From: Cacajao melanocephalus
Taxonomy: Eukaryota > Chordata > Mammalia > Primates > Pitheciidae
Length of the DNA stretch: 64,000 bases
Assembly: GCA_963573385.1 (NCBI GenBank)
Contig: CAUYLG010065526.1
Location: forward strand, 62,001 to 126,000
Reading direction: 5' to 3'
Shown here: positions 26,726 through 38,459 of the stretch, piece after piece
Layout of the letters: the number at the start of each line of letters is the position of its first letter
Position numbering within the stretch: position 1 is the first letter of the stretch
Program-made: the position numbers and the translations under genes
The notes under the pieces: generated by a model
What the model was told of the DNA's origin: nothing
Database searches by the model: none
What the model saw: only the letters and a program-made list of their open reading frames with translations

Positions 26726-27102
26726 CTGACAACAGAGAAGGAAACTTCCTGTGTGAAGAGGAGATCTTGGAAAGTCTCAGGGTTAAAAAGGCTGCTTTAA
26801 ATGTGCTGGTTGATTTGCTCCCTGGTTGTGTATACACAGTAGCAGCTGATCTGTGTTTGCAGCCCTGCAGAAAGGAACCTTTTCTGAAAACCAATGGCAT
26901 CACATTTCAGCGGAGCCGGTGCCAAGTGCTGGAGAGCAGAGCAACCTTTGACAACTTCACAAAATTCACCCCAGCAGACTCACCACAGGTCAGAAAGGAA
27001 TGTGGAAAGTATCTCCCCACCAGGTTTCATCTCAGGTACGTTAGCGCAGTCCCCGGGAAACCACACACTGTAACTGGCTGGATTCTGACAACAGTGTAAG
27101 GT
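26707..27102 (+). other. Open frame of 131 codons without ATG
   Basis: After a TGA at 26,704 the plus-strand frame stays open to the stop at 27,100. It is repeat-free and of moderate GC. It contains no ATG at all (the first possible start is a TTG at 26,767), so by itself it is not a conventional gene. A consensus donor, CAG/GTACGT, falls within it at about 27,034. No domain is recognised. It overlaps the minus-strand exon candidate, and the minus strand is also open for 77 codons here. Confidence 0.2.
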
Positions 27103-27579
27103 ATTCTCGGGACTTCTGCGTAGTTCCTGTCTCTGCTGTCCTGACCTACAGTGTATTATATTTTAACAGAAGCGTTAACATGAATCAGGATTTTTAAAAA
27201 TGTATTTCCCTCTGCTTCTTACAGAAACCTTTGTATTTAAGGCTCCTTTGTTGTTCCTCAGAAATAAACCGAGGACAAAATCATGTAAGATCGGGTAGTC
27301 TGGTATCAACTTCTGCATTCTGTCTCCTGATGCAGAGGCTGGAATTTTAACATTACTGTGTTGCCAGGGTCCATTTTAGTATTGTTCATTAGAAACTAGC
27401 GATAGCTGCAAAACTTCACGCCAACAGAACCAACTATTGCAGTGAGGCTATAGGGATGTTAGGAACAAACCAGCAATGAAGAACATGACATATTCCACTG
27501 TTCAGTATCATCCTTAACATGGAAGAGAGTGAAAATTCTAGACCTTGCCAACTCTAGTAGTGAAAGTTAAGACAGAGTA

Positions 27580-27583
<4 letters not shown>

Positions 27584-27610
<27 letters not shown>

Positions 27611-27612
27611 CA
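27584..27612. repeat. (GA)n microsatellite
   Basis: About 14 GA units, agagagagagagagagagag and its neighbours. Confidence 0.97.
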
Positions 27613-28004
27613 GAAGGTAGGGGCGGCGGCTAGTGGCAGTAACAAACTTAATCCAAGTCATTGGTTAACCACTTCATTAACTGCAAATTCCTCACTGCCC
27701 TTCCTTTCTCTTCTGTCCCTATGACAAGTCCAGGTTATGGTATATTATATGGTATTTTTCACTATTGTGCTTTTTTACTTCAAAGGATGGAAATCAGAAC
27801 TGACAGTTTAACAAAAGGCCAAGTTAAATGTGTCAAGCAGCTCAGGAGAATGTTCCCCTACTTATCTGAAAGCCGGCCCAGGAACTGCCTGGGCAACTGG
27901 TGAATTACTCAAGGTCTTTGCTTTTCATTTTGGCCACACTATTGTTCAGGAATAATGACAATTCCCTTACATCTGAGAGTCCACATCACGTAATGAATAA
28001 AGTC

Positions 28005-28200
28005 TGGGCTCTTGTGCCAAGTAGATTTAACTTCCTATCTCTACCACATTCTACCTACATGAGCTTGGAGGTTGCTTAAAAATCTCTGAAATTCTGTTTC
28101 CTTATCTGTGAAATAGAGACAATATATCTACTATACAAAATTTTTTGTGAAGTTTTAAAGAATAACACACGTCAAGGGCTTACCACAGTGCCTGGCATGA
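28005..28200 (+). repeat. MIR, sense
   Basis: agtctgggctcttgtgccaa, tctgtttccttatctgtgaa and ccacagtgcctggcatga. Confidence 0.85.
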
Positions 28201-28204
28201 ATGC

Positions 28205-28320
28205 GTTTACAAACATTTACTGAGCCTCCTCTCAGAGCCAGGCACAGTGCCAGACTCTGGGGGCACAAAGTCAATTAAGACACGGTCTCTACCCTCAAGT
28301 GCAGTTCCACAAGTGTTACG
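28205..28320 (-). repeat. L2-like 3' end, antisense
   Basis: caaacatttactgagcctcc, agccaggcacagtgccagac and ggtctctaccctcaagtgca follow the antisense L2 3'-end pattern. Confidence 0.65.
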
Positions 28321-28364
28321 TATTTCCTCCTTCCCTCCCAGAATTTGTGCAGTCTCTGTCATAA

Positions 28365-28540
28365 GGCATTAATACGCTTTAAATGCTCTGTCTCACTGGA
28401 TCCTTCCAACAGTCCTAGGAGACAGATGAAGCTACACCCACTTTACAAATAGGAAAACTTTGGCTTGAAGAGGTGAGGGCCACACAGCTAGTAAATTGTA
28501 GCCTAAACATCAATCCAAGCTCTCTGATTCTGTCAAGTAC
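28365..28540 (-). repeat. MIR, antisense
   Basis: cttccaacagtcctaggaga, cactttacaaataggaaaac and ggccacacagctagtaaatt. Confidence 0.8.
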
Positions 28541-29400
28541 TCTCTAAGGTATACAGATGAATTGACCACATAGGATTCGTATTTTGCATTATTTGATATT
28601 ATACTTGTTATTTTTGCAGTGTCATGTAGATATATAATGCACTTCCCTGCAGGTAGCATAAATCCCTTAAAGAGAAGCACTGTATCTTAAAGTTACTTTG
28701 TATCTTCAAACAGATCTACTATGATGCTAAAGATATTGTCTGTTCAATAAATTTTTCTAAATTGAAAAAAAAAACTCTAGTTGGGTCAATTTTACTACTC
28801 CAAATCACCCTCACAGAAATCTGGAACCCTTCAATAAAGGATGGTTTGGAGGTTATATGTGGCCTTCGAGTGCTCATACTGTCTATGTCATTACTTCCAA
28901 ATAATTACATGCATGTCAAAGTTCTTAATACTGACTCATAATTAAACTCTCTGAAGACTGTTTTCTTCATTTGTTTAGCACGTATCCTGTACATTGAAGC
29001 CCTAATGAATTTTGGTAACAGTGATTAAATATTTACTTTTTAATTCAAGCCTGACCCCAAGACATCTCTTGATTTCTGGGTCCACTCCAGTTTCTAGGTT
29101 TAACAGTTCACACACTGTAGAGTTCTGTTGATCATTATCTTGTAAATATAGCAATCTTGGGTAGAGTCTGATTTTTATACATACATATTTGTACAAACAG
29201 CTCGAATTTCTTAAATAATTGTTGATTTACTGCTTCATTTTATGCATTAAAATGTAGCCCATTTCTGATGGAAGAATTAATTAGACATTTATCAGTGAAT
29301 CATACATAAAAAATTTATTAAAAGGGATCTGTATAGTATCTAGAACTTAGATTTCAACTAATGTATTACAGTAATTAGTGCTTTTTGTTTGTTTGGTTAG
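28541..29400. other. AT-rich sequence, no gene seen
   Basis: No recognisable repeat or gene; several short frames only. Confidence 0.5.
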
Positions 29401-29523
29401 TATTTTTTGGAGTTGGGGCCTTTCTATGTTGCCCAGGCAGATCCCAACTCCAAGCCTCAAACGATCATCAGGCCCCAGCCTCCCAAGTAGCCGGGATTAC
29501 AGGTGTGAGCCACTGCACCCAGC
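29401..29523 (-). repeat. Alu monomer, minus orientation
   Basis: tctatgttgcccaggcagat, cctcccaagtagccgggatt and gtgagccactgcacccagc: one Alu arm only. Confidence 0.85.
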
Positions 29524-32500
29524 ACTTATTATGTGCATTAGTTCTAATATTATACCCTGGGCATCTTTAAAAATAAAATTTGTAATACTATTTATAAGTC
29601 TTTACTGCCAAACAATGATTCCTTCAGCCTTAACAAAAATCCAGGAAATTTAGATTAATAGCAATGTCATGGCAAAAGCGCAAATGACAGGTGATATTTG
29701 AGATAAAGAACACAATTACCGAATACATTTTTTGTTTCTAAAGTCAGTCACTTGTTTGTTTAGACAATCTGTGGCCATAGGTAAGGGAAAGTAAATATGC
29801 TCAAGTACTGGCACTACATATGTTGGAATTATTAGGCTTGCTACCATCTTCGACGTCCAGCTGCCCTGCAACTACTTCCTGCTTCCTCCCTGAAGTAATA
29901 TGTAAAGCACCAACCACAATGCTTGCTCCACAGTGGACAAGAAATGTACCAACCAAAGACCATTCTGGAGCTAAACAAATTCACCCCAGCATGGCCAGAT
30001 CTGGTCAGCACAGAGAACTGGTGGACCCAATGACTCTTCTTTACCACCTAAAATCAAGTGACTTTATAGTTTATAAGCACTTTTATGCCCAAGAGTCTGA
30101 CTCAACTCTTACATCAATCTTGAGAAGCAGGTGCTTTTGTTATTCACAGTTTTATAATTATAAACGTTCAAAGAATTAAATAATTTCTCAAAATCATATA
30201 GGCAATAAGTGATCCAGTAGAGATTTTGAAATGAGAGCTCTAATTCCAAAGTTTTTCTCATAACACACTGTCCTTTCCCTCCAGGTGATATGTGCACACA
30301 CTAGTTTACCTCTTTTTCCTTTTGGCATCACATCCTGCAGCTCAGATAAATACAGACAAAGTTATTCCCTGTCCTTATCCGCCCCCACCACATACCCACC
30401 TGCCCCTACTACACACCTCACCCTCTTCTATATCCAATTGCTTCCATTTTGTCTTCTCTCACATCTTGGCCAACTACTTCAGAGAATAGCTTTTTTCTAT
30501 CTCTATTTGTCCTCATTCCCACTGTTCAATGGATTTAGGTGTCAAAAGCCACATCTTATCACAAGTGATAAACTTAGAAGTACTGCTAATATTTCAGTAT
30601 ATCAAGCAAAGAAAAGCCATATACTTTGCAACCAGTCTCAAAAAGTCCTGAAAGTTTCTAAGAATCCCCTTCAGATACTCTGCAATTGTTTCCGTCTCTT
30701 TTAAACTTCCTGTTATATGTCCATTCTCCTTAAACATCAATCAACCCAAGTCTAGATAAATGATAAACTATCATTCTGTTTTACTACCTTTGTATTATGT
30801 TTATCACTGGTATCATAATGAAATGTTCTTTACATTTTATTCATCACTGATAATATACTATTTCACTCCAATAAGTAACAATTGGCTTTTATGGTCTAGT
30901 CTAGGAAAGTCATCAGCATTTAAGACTGTTTTCTGTAAGACCAAAAAGAAAAGGTGTTTTAAATATCTAATAATTAATTTACAGTGAAAAAATTTTAACG
31001 TAAACCAGACTAAATTTCCTGAGGCTTTCATTCCAAACCACAGATACAGAGCTCATTTACTACTCTACATACTAATATTTCTAGTCATGGCATAAGACCA
31101 CACTTAAGAAAATAATCAGTTAATAGAATGGAAATAATAGTCATATGATTAATTGATTTATTCATTATCACTCATTCACTAAACTCAGAAACAAAGGGGT
31201 GAAGTAAGTTGGAGACCATTGAGTCAAACCCCTTCATTTTAGAAATGAAGAAACAAAGGTTCACTACTGCCCTCTGATGAAATGGGTAACTAGCTCATAC
31301 TACAAACCCAGCTTAGCACCATTTTGAGTGACCTTTAGCTGAGGACTGACATCCACTAGTATGCACATTAGCCACAAAGAGCACAGTTCTAACTTTGAAG
31401 GTGATTGGGCCAAAGTATTATCAGGTATTATATCCCAATTCTGCAACCTTAGGAAAATAAATGTTCATACTAAATAGAAAATGAATTTCTAATAACTGAA
31501 TTAAACTGTTCATCTAAATAGCCAACTTCAGATTTCTCTCCACACATAATAACTTGGAAAAATATATAGCCCGTGTTTACTATAGTACCATAGCTACAGT
31601 CTCTAAGAAAAGCTATAACTCGCTAACAATTTTCCTGATTTATGTTTGAAAACATACAGGGCATGAAATGATTTCTGCAACCTTACATTTTCCTCAAGAA
31701 CACTGGTGAGCAGAAGATATATTCCAAAAATCATGTGGGACTGCTTGCCATGTCTACTTCTTTCATAGAAATGTATGATAAGCAATTATACATGCTCCAC
31801 CAAAAACAGTCATTAGGCTTTTTTCCCCATTAAGGGAGGAAAGAAGAAAAAAGGAAGAATGGATTTTTAAAAAGCAAGAAACAGGAAAGAAAGAGGAAGG
31901 AAGGGAGGGAACTCTGACAAAAGGATCTATTTTCAAATAATGTTTACAATGTAAAATCTGATTGCCTTCTTAAGGAAGAAAGTGCAATAAATATTCTTCT
32001 AAAGAACAGCTTGTAGATAATGTATGGTTATAAACTGTAACTCACTATACAAATGTTAGTTATTCTTGTTGTTAGTATTTAACATATATGGAAATTTGCT
32101 TACAACCTATAACTGTGTTAATAAAAATAGGTATTTGTGAATATAAATTATACTGGTCATAAAATCAAACTTATTAACCTAATATATCTTAGAATGAGAC
32201 CAAATTTAAATGGTCCACTCTGTAACACAGATATCTGGAAACATTGTTTATCCTATCCCATTAATATCTATCAGAATAAGAATGTAAAAGTTTTGCTATA
32301 CTTCACATAATGTCGGCAACCTGAATTTAAATCTTCACGCCAGTAAACAATCGCTGTCAGGTATGCATATTTTCCAAGTTAAAAAATTATCTGCTTGTAT
32401 AGGGAAAGTAAAATGAGCAAATTCATTTGTTACCATCCTTTTAAGTGTCCAGGTTATTTATTTTAGCAGATGCACCATCAGAAACAGCCATATAAGTAAA

Positions 32501-33170
32501 TAAAATATCTTTGACTCCCCAGTGCTTTGCATTTTACCACAGGGAGTTCCAAACACATTCAATCTTTTCTGTGTGTGTGATAACTATGATCATTACCTTG
32601 TTTAAATGAACAAAGTATCCTTTATAATAGAAATATAAATAAAGGCCTGATTTAAAACTATAAATGATTATTCTTCACAACTATAAGTATTATCAAGCAT
32701 AATATTATAAATATGCTGATAAACATCTATATATGGTATACATGTCCAACAGGAATGGGAGATGAGATTTATCCCCAGTACAGTGGAGGGAGCAAGCTAA
32801 GGAGAGAGTGGCCTTTCCCAGTGGGCTGTGAATCAAGGATGAGTAAAGGAATGGTATCTAATCTCCAAGAAAAAGAGAACTTACTTCTCTATGTGATAGA
32901 CAGAAAGAGTTGCGATAATTTCACAGTAATTTGCATCAGGAACATACTACGAAGAATTTTTTCTTTAAGACTTGCAAGAATTTTTCCAGTTCTCTGAACT
33001 ATAAGGCTGCGTGTATTGACCTTCTATTTCAAAAGGCTGTATTACTTTCTGCAATCATCTCTTAAAAGAAGGCCCAGTGGGCTCTGACTCTCCTTTTTGG
33101 CTACCACCACCAATTCTAATACAAAACTGTATTATAAATTAGGTTCAAAATTATCTAAAGATTTTCCCTG
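29524..33170. other. AT-rich sequence, no gene seen
   Basis: About 3.6 kb with no recognised repeat except a short purine-rich stretch at 31,834-31,912 (ggaagaaagaggaaggaaggg type). Overlapping frames of 119 and 139 codons at 29.8-30.7 kb do not resemble a known protein. Confidence 0.5.
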
Positions 33171-33177
33171 AGAAAGA

Positions 33178-33478
33178 TTTTTTTGGGGGGTGGGGGGGGT
33201 GGAATGGAATGTCACTCTGTCACCAGGCTGGAGTAGCAATCTTGGCATACTGTGTCTTCCACCTCATGGGGTAAAGGCCATTCTACTGCATGAGCCTGCG
33301 TGCGCCTGTAGCTGGGATTACAGGTGCGTGCCACCACACCCAGCTAATTTTTGTATTTTTAGTAGAGACAGGGTTTCACCATGTTGGCCAGGATGGTCTC
33401 AATCTTCTGACCTTGTGAACCCCTGGCCTCACTCTCCCAAAGTGCTGGGATTACAGGTGTGAGCCACAGCGCCTGGCC
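33178..33478 (-). repeat. Alu element, minus orientation, G-rich head
   Basis: Full dimer ending gtgagccacagcgcctggcc. Flanks agaaagattt (33,171-33,180) and agaaagatct (33,480-33,489) match 9 of 10. The usual head is replaced by ggggggtggggggggtgg. Confidence 0.95.
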
Positions 33479-33489
33479 AAGAAAGATCT

Positions 33490-36300
33490 TTAAACTCTCC
33501 TATAGTACCACACTCACATCCGCTAGCACGAGAGGCTGAGAACACATATAACTTACTCATAATTCTTTGCTCTGATTCCTAAAGCCGGCTTACTCTACTG
33601 GGATGGCAGTGCCAACCTAAAAACTGAATTGCGAAAGCCGTACAATTTCACAGCTTTAACAAGCTGACAACAAAGTGACAAGAGAAAACTTCTTCCTTTG
33701 CACAAGAAGCCCTGGTACATTATTTTGACTTTATAAAGATATTTTAAATCGATTTTTAAAAATCACAATATTATGAAACTTGATCATCATTGCTTCAAAA
33801 CGACAGACTCTATTGTTCATGGAAAAATTTTCCGTTGGTTTTCTCATACCAGTGGTTCAATTGAAAGATTCGTCAACTACTCCCTGGAGAAACGTGAAGT
33901 TCTGCATTTAAACGGATATATAGTATTTCCAAAAGCACAGTACCTAGAAGGCAGATACTGTCAAGGTTTCTTACTGAGAATGACTCAAATTGTATTAGGT
34001 ATATTTCAATACTGTAGCTATCCCCATTTCATAGGGCTCAAATTATATCTATAACATTCTTTTTCCTCTGTGCATTCTTCATAATATTGTCTCAAAAAGT
34101 TTAAATTAAAGCTGGCTTCATCACAAAGTCCTCGCAATAACAACAAGCCACTACTACTGTACATATCATCTCTGATGTGTACAGAAAAAGACCACAGAAG
34201 ATAGCTTGGCCAGAAATGTTAAATAATTGAAAAGTATAATGACTTAATAGAGTAGTAAGCTTAGTTTACAATGCAGCCAATTTAAAGCCATAAAAATACT
34301 GTGTAAAAATTTTATCTTGTGGTTGACCATTACATATCCTATCTATTATTCAAAAGTATCTCAACAGTGTTTTTCTTCATTAATGTGGCTTTTGGCATTT
34401 CCCTCAAAATCTTTCTATTCCCACATTTTTCCAACAATTTTGAAACAAATACAGAATTTCTATATTATATCAAAAATCCCCTTTACTAGGATAATGAGAT
34501 CTTCGATGTCTAATTGAAACCAATTTCATAGGGTCAATCTGCAAGGCATACTTTAACCTCCTTGGATATGATTTATTTTGCATCTAACAGAATCAAGCAC
34601 ATAAGACATTTAAAAAAAAGACTAAAGCTACTTATATTGACACATCTGTAAACAAAAGGAGAACTTCATAAATTACCCCCTTTCCTATGACACACTCATC
34701 CAAGGATTTGTCTGCATTAGAAAATGTCACAGGGCATCAGAAAAGTTTTGTCTTGAGTGTTCAGCTAAGGTGCATAGTACATCTGTGCTGAAGAAAAAAA
34801 GACACTTAGGATCCATTTCAAACATAAGCCCATTACCTCTGGCAGGCTCTTGCTAAAATGCTTGCTGCAACCAACATGTCCCTGTAAACAAGGTTACTGA
34901 GAACAGCCCCAGATATTCCTCTCAGCAACACTTTCCTCGGAGCCCTTCAGCTGTCTGCGGGGTTAGTTATACCTTATCTTGCTGCACTGCCATTCTCATG
35001 CTGATTCACATTCAGAACTCAAAATGAAAGATGAAATATCTTGAAGATCACTTAATATTGAAATACTGTTGCAGTAATAAGTGGTGCTCAGTCGGAGATG
35101 GGAACATTGTACTCTCTTGGTAACCTTTTAATTTCTGGAAAAATTGTACGGAATAAATTGAGGAGCACACACGGGAACCTAATCGATTGATCTGCTCTAT
35201 TTTGTTAAAGCAACACCCATCACAAACTCCCTTGGCTCCCCAGGCGATTCCCGGTAAAGAAGACCAGCACGTTTCAGTATATACCACGCACGAGGACTTC
35301 GATGCTATGTTGATTTATTAAAGAAAAGGAACAATCTTCTATCTACATTCATCACCCCAGTCAATGGACAGTTTTATGTGCTGTATGATACCATTCGCAA
35401 TATATACACGTTTAATTCTACTTAACGCAAGTTTAAAGAGTTACGAGAACTGCTTTAGTAAAAATAACAAAGCCATACATAACAGACAAATGTACGCTTA
35501 AAAGATCATCTAGGCCTGCTTCCTTATACACTTAATTCCTTTTCTATGTGAAGGAGATGAAACTCCATCAATGTCACTTCATCTCCATCAGTGTTTTCAT
35601 GTCTCTTCTTCCTGTCAGGCATTCCTCAGATCCGATTTGAGAAATGTTCAAATTTCCCTCTCTTTTCCACAGTGACAGAACTGTTTCTCAGGTTGGTTAA
35701 CTCATTTTGATAACATCAAATCTGCTGGACAGGAGGGAAAAAAAAAAAGAACCCTGAATCCACTCCCCAATCCCATTTTTTTTTTCCCCCTGTCTCTTTC
35801 TCTAAGACATTTCTGACTCTTTTTTCTCTCGCCTGCTGCTTCTGAATTTGGGCATTTTCCAAACACACTCCCCTATTTGGTCTTTGGGCAGCGTGAGAAA
35901 CAAACGACAGTTTCTCTTCAAAACTAGACCAAGTCATTCAGCTGCTCTGAAACATACTTCACAACATCCGCAGGTCTCTTGATCTTGACTTAAAGTATTA
36001 AGCAGGAGTGTTTTGAAAGTTGTAGGAGGTATATGGACCTAACAGCTTCTCTGAACCCACATGCTGAGAATTTTTTTCTTTTTTTTTTTTTTTTTTTTGA
36101 GAGAGAGAGAGAGGGTGTTATTTTCAACATTGCCCTCTGGTTTATGTTAGCGAAATCATTTGCTTTCTGTGTGTGTCTGTGTCTTATTGCATGGCCAGTG
36201 GTTCTGGTACTACAACACAAACACAGCAAACGTGCTTCCCTAACATAAGCAGACCCATGTGGCAATTCACAACATAACCTAGGCAAGCACAGTAAATAAA
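33490..36300. other. AT-rich sequence approaching the CpG island
   Basis: No recognised repeats over 2.8 kb apart from a T21 run with (GA)n at 36,078-36,115. The low repeat density fits a regulatory neighbourhood, but no exon could be fixed. The 170-codon minus-strand frame at 35,990-36,502 runs through the T/GA repeat, has no ATG at its start and is not called. Confidence 0.45.
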
Positions 36301-36379
36301 CACATACATAATCATTCCACAGCACAGAGGCAGGCAGGGGTTTCTCCAGGCCCTTCCGGACTCTTCCAGAATTGCTCAT

Positions 36380-36460
36380 TAAGATTCTGAAAGGGGGAGG
36401 GGGTGCAGCTAGGAAGAGGTTGCAGGAAGGGAAGAGAAGGGGAGGAGGGGAGCTTTGCCC
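36380..36460 (+). other. G-rich tracts upstream of the island
   Basis: gaaagggggagggggtgcag (36,388-36,407) and gaagagaaggggaggagggg (36,430-36,449) each hold several G3+ runs. Similar runs occur at 37,068-37,080, 37,986-37,998 and 38,287-38,300. They are potential G-quadruplexes on the plus strand. Confidence 0.6.
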
Positions 36461-37126
36461 TCTGTGTCTTTCTGTCTCTGAGACTCTCCCATCACCAAAC
36501 AAGGCGTACAGGGGTCTATCCTGCAGAGGTACTAAGAGACTTGAGGGGTAGAATGAGGTAGATGGTTTAAAAGAGTTAAATGATGGTCGGGTGACCTCCG
36601 TGCAACTTCAGCGACTCCCTCGGGAAGGTGAAAGGGTTGGGGAGAGAGAAGGGAGGGAAAGAAGCGTAGAGGACAGGAGGGAGACACCTAGGACTACAGC
36701 AGCAGCAATTACCAGAAGGATTTTCCAGCCCATGACAGCAGTCCTCAACTCCTGGCACCACCCTCTCCCCAACAACCCCTGCTCCAGATCCCCTCACCCT
36801 AACCCCTCCCGTCCCACCGCCCTAACTCTGCCCTCACTCTTCGCCACTTTACCAAGCACTGAAGTCTCTATCCAGGAAGGGGGATGGGAGGGGTGTTTAG
36901 AGAACAAATCTAATTGCAATTAGAATTTATCTGTGTCTCCAGCACACACGCTGACAGTTTTGCAGTCACGATAAGGCAAGTCTACAAGAGGTGGGCAGTA
37001 CTTATGGTTGTGTTATTGAGGGAGGGGTTGCTTTTTTTTTTTTTTCCGAGACACTCTAAGCAAGTGAAGGGGGAAGGGGGTAGCAATCTAGATTTCAACC
37101 AGAACTGCAAATAAAGAATGCCCCAG

Positions 37127-37134
37127 ATGCAAAT
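37127..37134 (+). promoter_or_regulatory. Octamer motif
   Basis: ATGCAAAT, the POU-factor consensus, about 190 bp from the island edge. A near copy TTTGCATAAT lies at 37,758-37,767 on the other side. Eight-base motifs arise by chance; the pairing around the island is suggestive only. Confidence 0.3.
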
Positions 37135-37204
37135 GTCTGTCTCCAGATGTTGATGATAAGGATTTGGACCAGTTACCTTGGCAGGGTCAGAACTGCAGCA
37201 GGTT

Positions 37205-37216
37205 AATCAGGTGAGT
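37205..37216 (+). other. Consensus splice donor, plus strand
   Basis: aatcag/gtgagtcg fits the full donor consensus CAG/GTGAGT. Upstream sequence contains an octamer and a cagaactgcagcaggttaat block. If used, it would end a plus-strand first exon that starts just outside the island. Confidence 0.3.
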
Positions 37217-37316
37217 CGTCGGGGATTTTAAAGAAGCCGAAGCCGGTTTCTTTGGCTATGAAAGTCTACGAAACCCCCATGCAGGAACATTGCACATCTT
37301 ACACACGCCTCCTTTA

Positions 37317-37520
37317 ACTGGGCTCCCGCGACCTCGGCAGGCGAGGGGGTGCTGGCCGGCCCGCCGCTGGCAAGGGCACGGCCCCCCGCTCTGCCCCCGC
37401 GGGCGCGGGGCCGGCCTGGCACCCGGGGTCCGCGTCCCGAGCGGCTGTGCACTCACCGAGCCGGGCTGCGAGGGGCAGAGGGGCGCCCGCGGCTAGCCAG
37501 AGCGCCAAGGCGCCTCCCTT
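37317..37520. promoter_or_regulatory. CpG island, candidate promoter
   Basis: By hand count about 27 CpG in about 205 bp, in a region of very high GC (for example cgcgggcgcggggccgg), while the surrounding tens of kilobases are CpG-poor. Looser CpG enrichment extends to about 38,450, with ctgccgccgccgcagccgct at 37,837-37,857. There is no repeat here. This is the only island in the window and marks a likely promoter. Donor consensus motifs lie on both strands: minus at 37,457, plus at 37,210. The gene was not recognised. Confidence 0.75.
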
Positions 37521-37620
37521 TTCTCTTGGTAGCGTCGGTCCGCACTCCCTGTGACCCAGGACGTCATGATGCCTGTCTGTTTTCTCAATGATAACTTGGC
37601 AGAAGAAGAGAGAGGCTGCC
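37457..37620 (-). other. Candidate first exon, minus strand
   Basis: The minus strand reads ...CCCGGCTCG followed by GTGAGTGC, a good splice donor, inside the CpG island. The 5' limit is not visible; 37,620 is a guess. A minus-strand ATG at about 37,567 opens only 24 codons before TAG. Another frame reads LALWLAAGAPLPLAARLG with a TTG start, which is hydrophobic and signal-peptide-like, but it has no ATG. So this is probably untranslated sequence. It fits with the two minus-strand exon candidates at 26.6-26.7 and 25.3-25.4 kb. Confidence 0.35.
37559..37567. promoter_or_regulatory. CRE-like site
   Basis: ggacgtcat agrees with the CREB/ATF palindrome TGACGTCA except at the first base. It lies at the island edge, where a promoter-proximal CRE would be expected. 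Confidence 0.35.
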
Positions 37621-38459
37621 AGGTTCTCCTCGGGTGGTTACGTGGTATGTGCACGATTCTGTTTGCATGCGTTTCTCTCTCTTTTTAAAAATAAATATCT
37701 ATATTTTTCTAAAAAAAAAAATTCCCGGCACTGTCATGATTTGATTGCATTATTGCGTTTGCATAATTGACGCCTCTGGGTGTGTATATATGTGTGCATA
37801 TGCGTGTGATTTTTTTTCCCCTTTAAATCCTGCTGCTCCTGCCGCCGCCGCAGCCGCTGCAAACGGAAAGCAAGCATGCGTTCATCTTTTGTCTTTCATT
37901 TTACCTTCAGGGTGACATTCAGTGCCAACTGCTCCCTTTTGACTGTCGCCAATCCCCGCCTGGGCAAAATAAATTTGAAAAACGTGGGGGGAGGGGAAGG
38001 AAGAGCCCCCTCAGTCCGAAAGCTGGGGTTTTCATTCCTTCGACTAGGAATCCCAAACCTACCCAACCCACCTCCCAACCCTAAAAAACCATTTTCCGTT
38101 CTACCCACCGGGCCCAGGCAGAGAATCGGCACCAAGACAGCGAGGAGCATCCACCCAGGGCCAGACACTCATGTTCGCGGCTCGCACTTGCTGACTTGCA
38201 TCTCTCAGTTGCATTCCCGGTGTGTAGGCCTCTCACAACTGGAGCTATTTTCGTCTCCCAGAGATGTTCTTTGAAGCCTTTTAAAAATGGGGAGGGGGCA
38301 GGGAAGAAAGAGCGAAAGACAAGTAGAGAGAAAGAGACCCAGAGAGAAGCCCAGACCCCTAGTTGAGGGACTCGATTGACACATCCTAAGATTTCCGGGG
38401 GCTCCGGGGCATCTGGCCCACCAGGGGAGTCCGGAAGGGCAGAAAGGATAACCAGGTTT

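Noticed and set aside
35990..36502. 170-codon minus-strand frame
   Set aside because: It has no ATG at its start and runs through a T21/(GA) simple repeat, which supplies the Ser-Leu and Lys runs.
37314..37508. Signal-peptide-like reading LALWLAAGAPLPLAARLG on the minus strand of the CpG island
   Set aside because: No ATG in frame. GC-rich DNA often reads as Ala/Leu/Pro/Gly, and the GTGAGT donor would cut the frame.
37876..38274. 132-codon plus-strand ATG frame next to the island
   Set aside because: The overlapping minus strand is also open for 90 codons, composition is Pro/Arg/Ser-rich as expected from GC, and no domain is seen. Left as non-coding.
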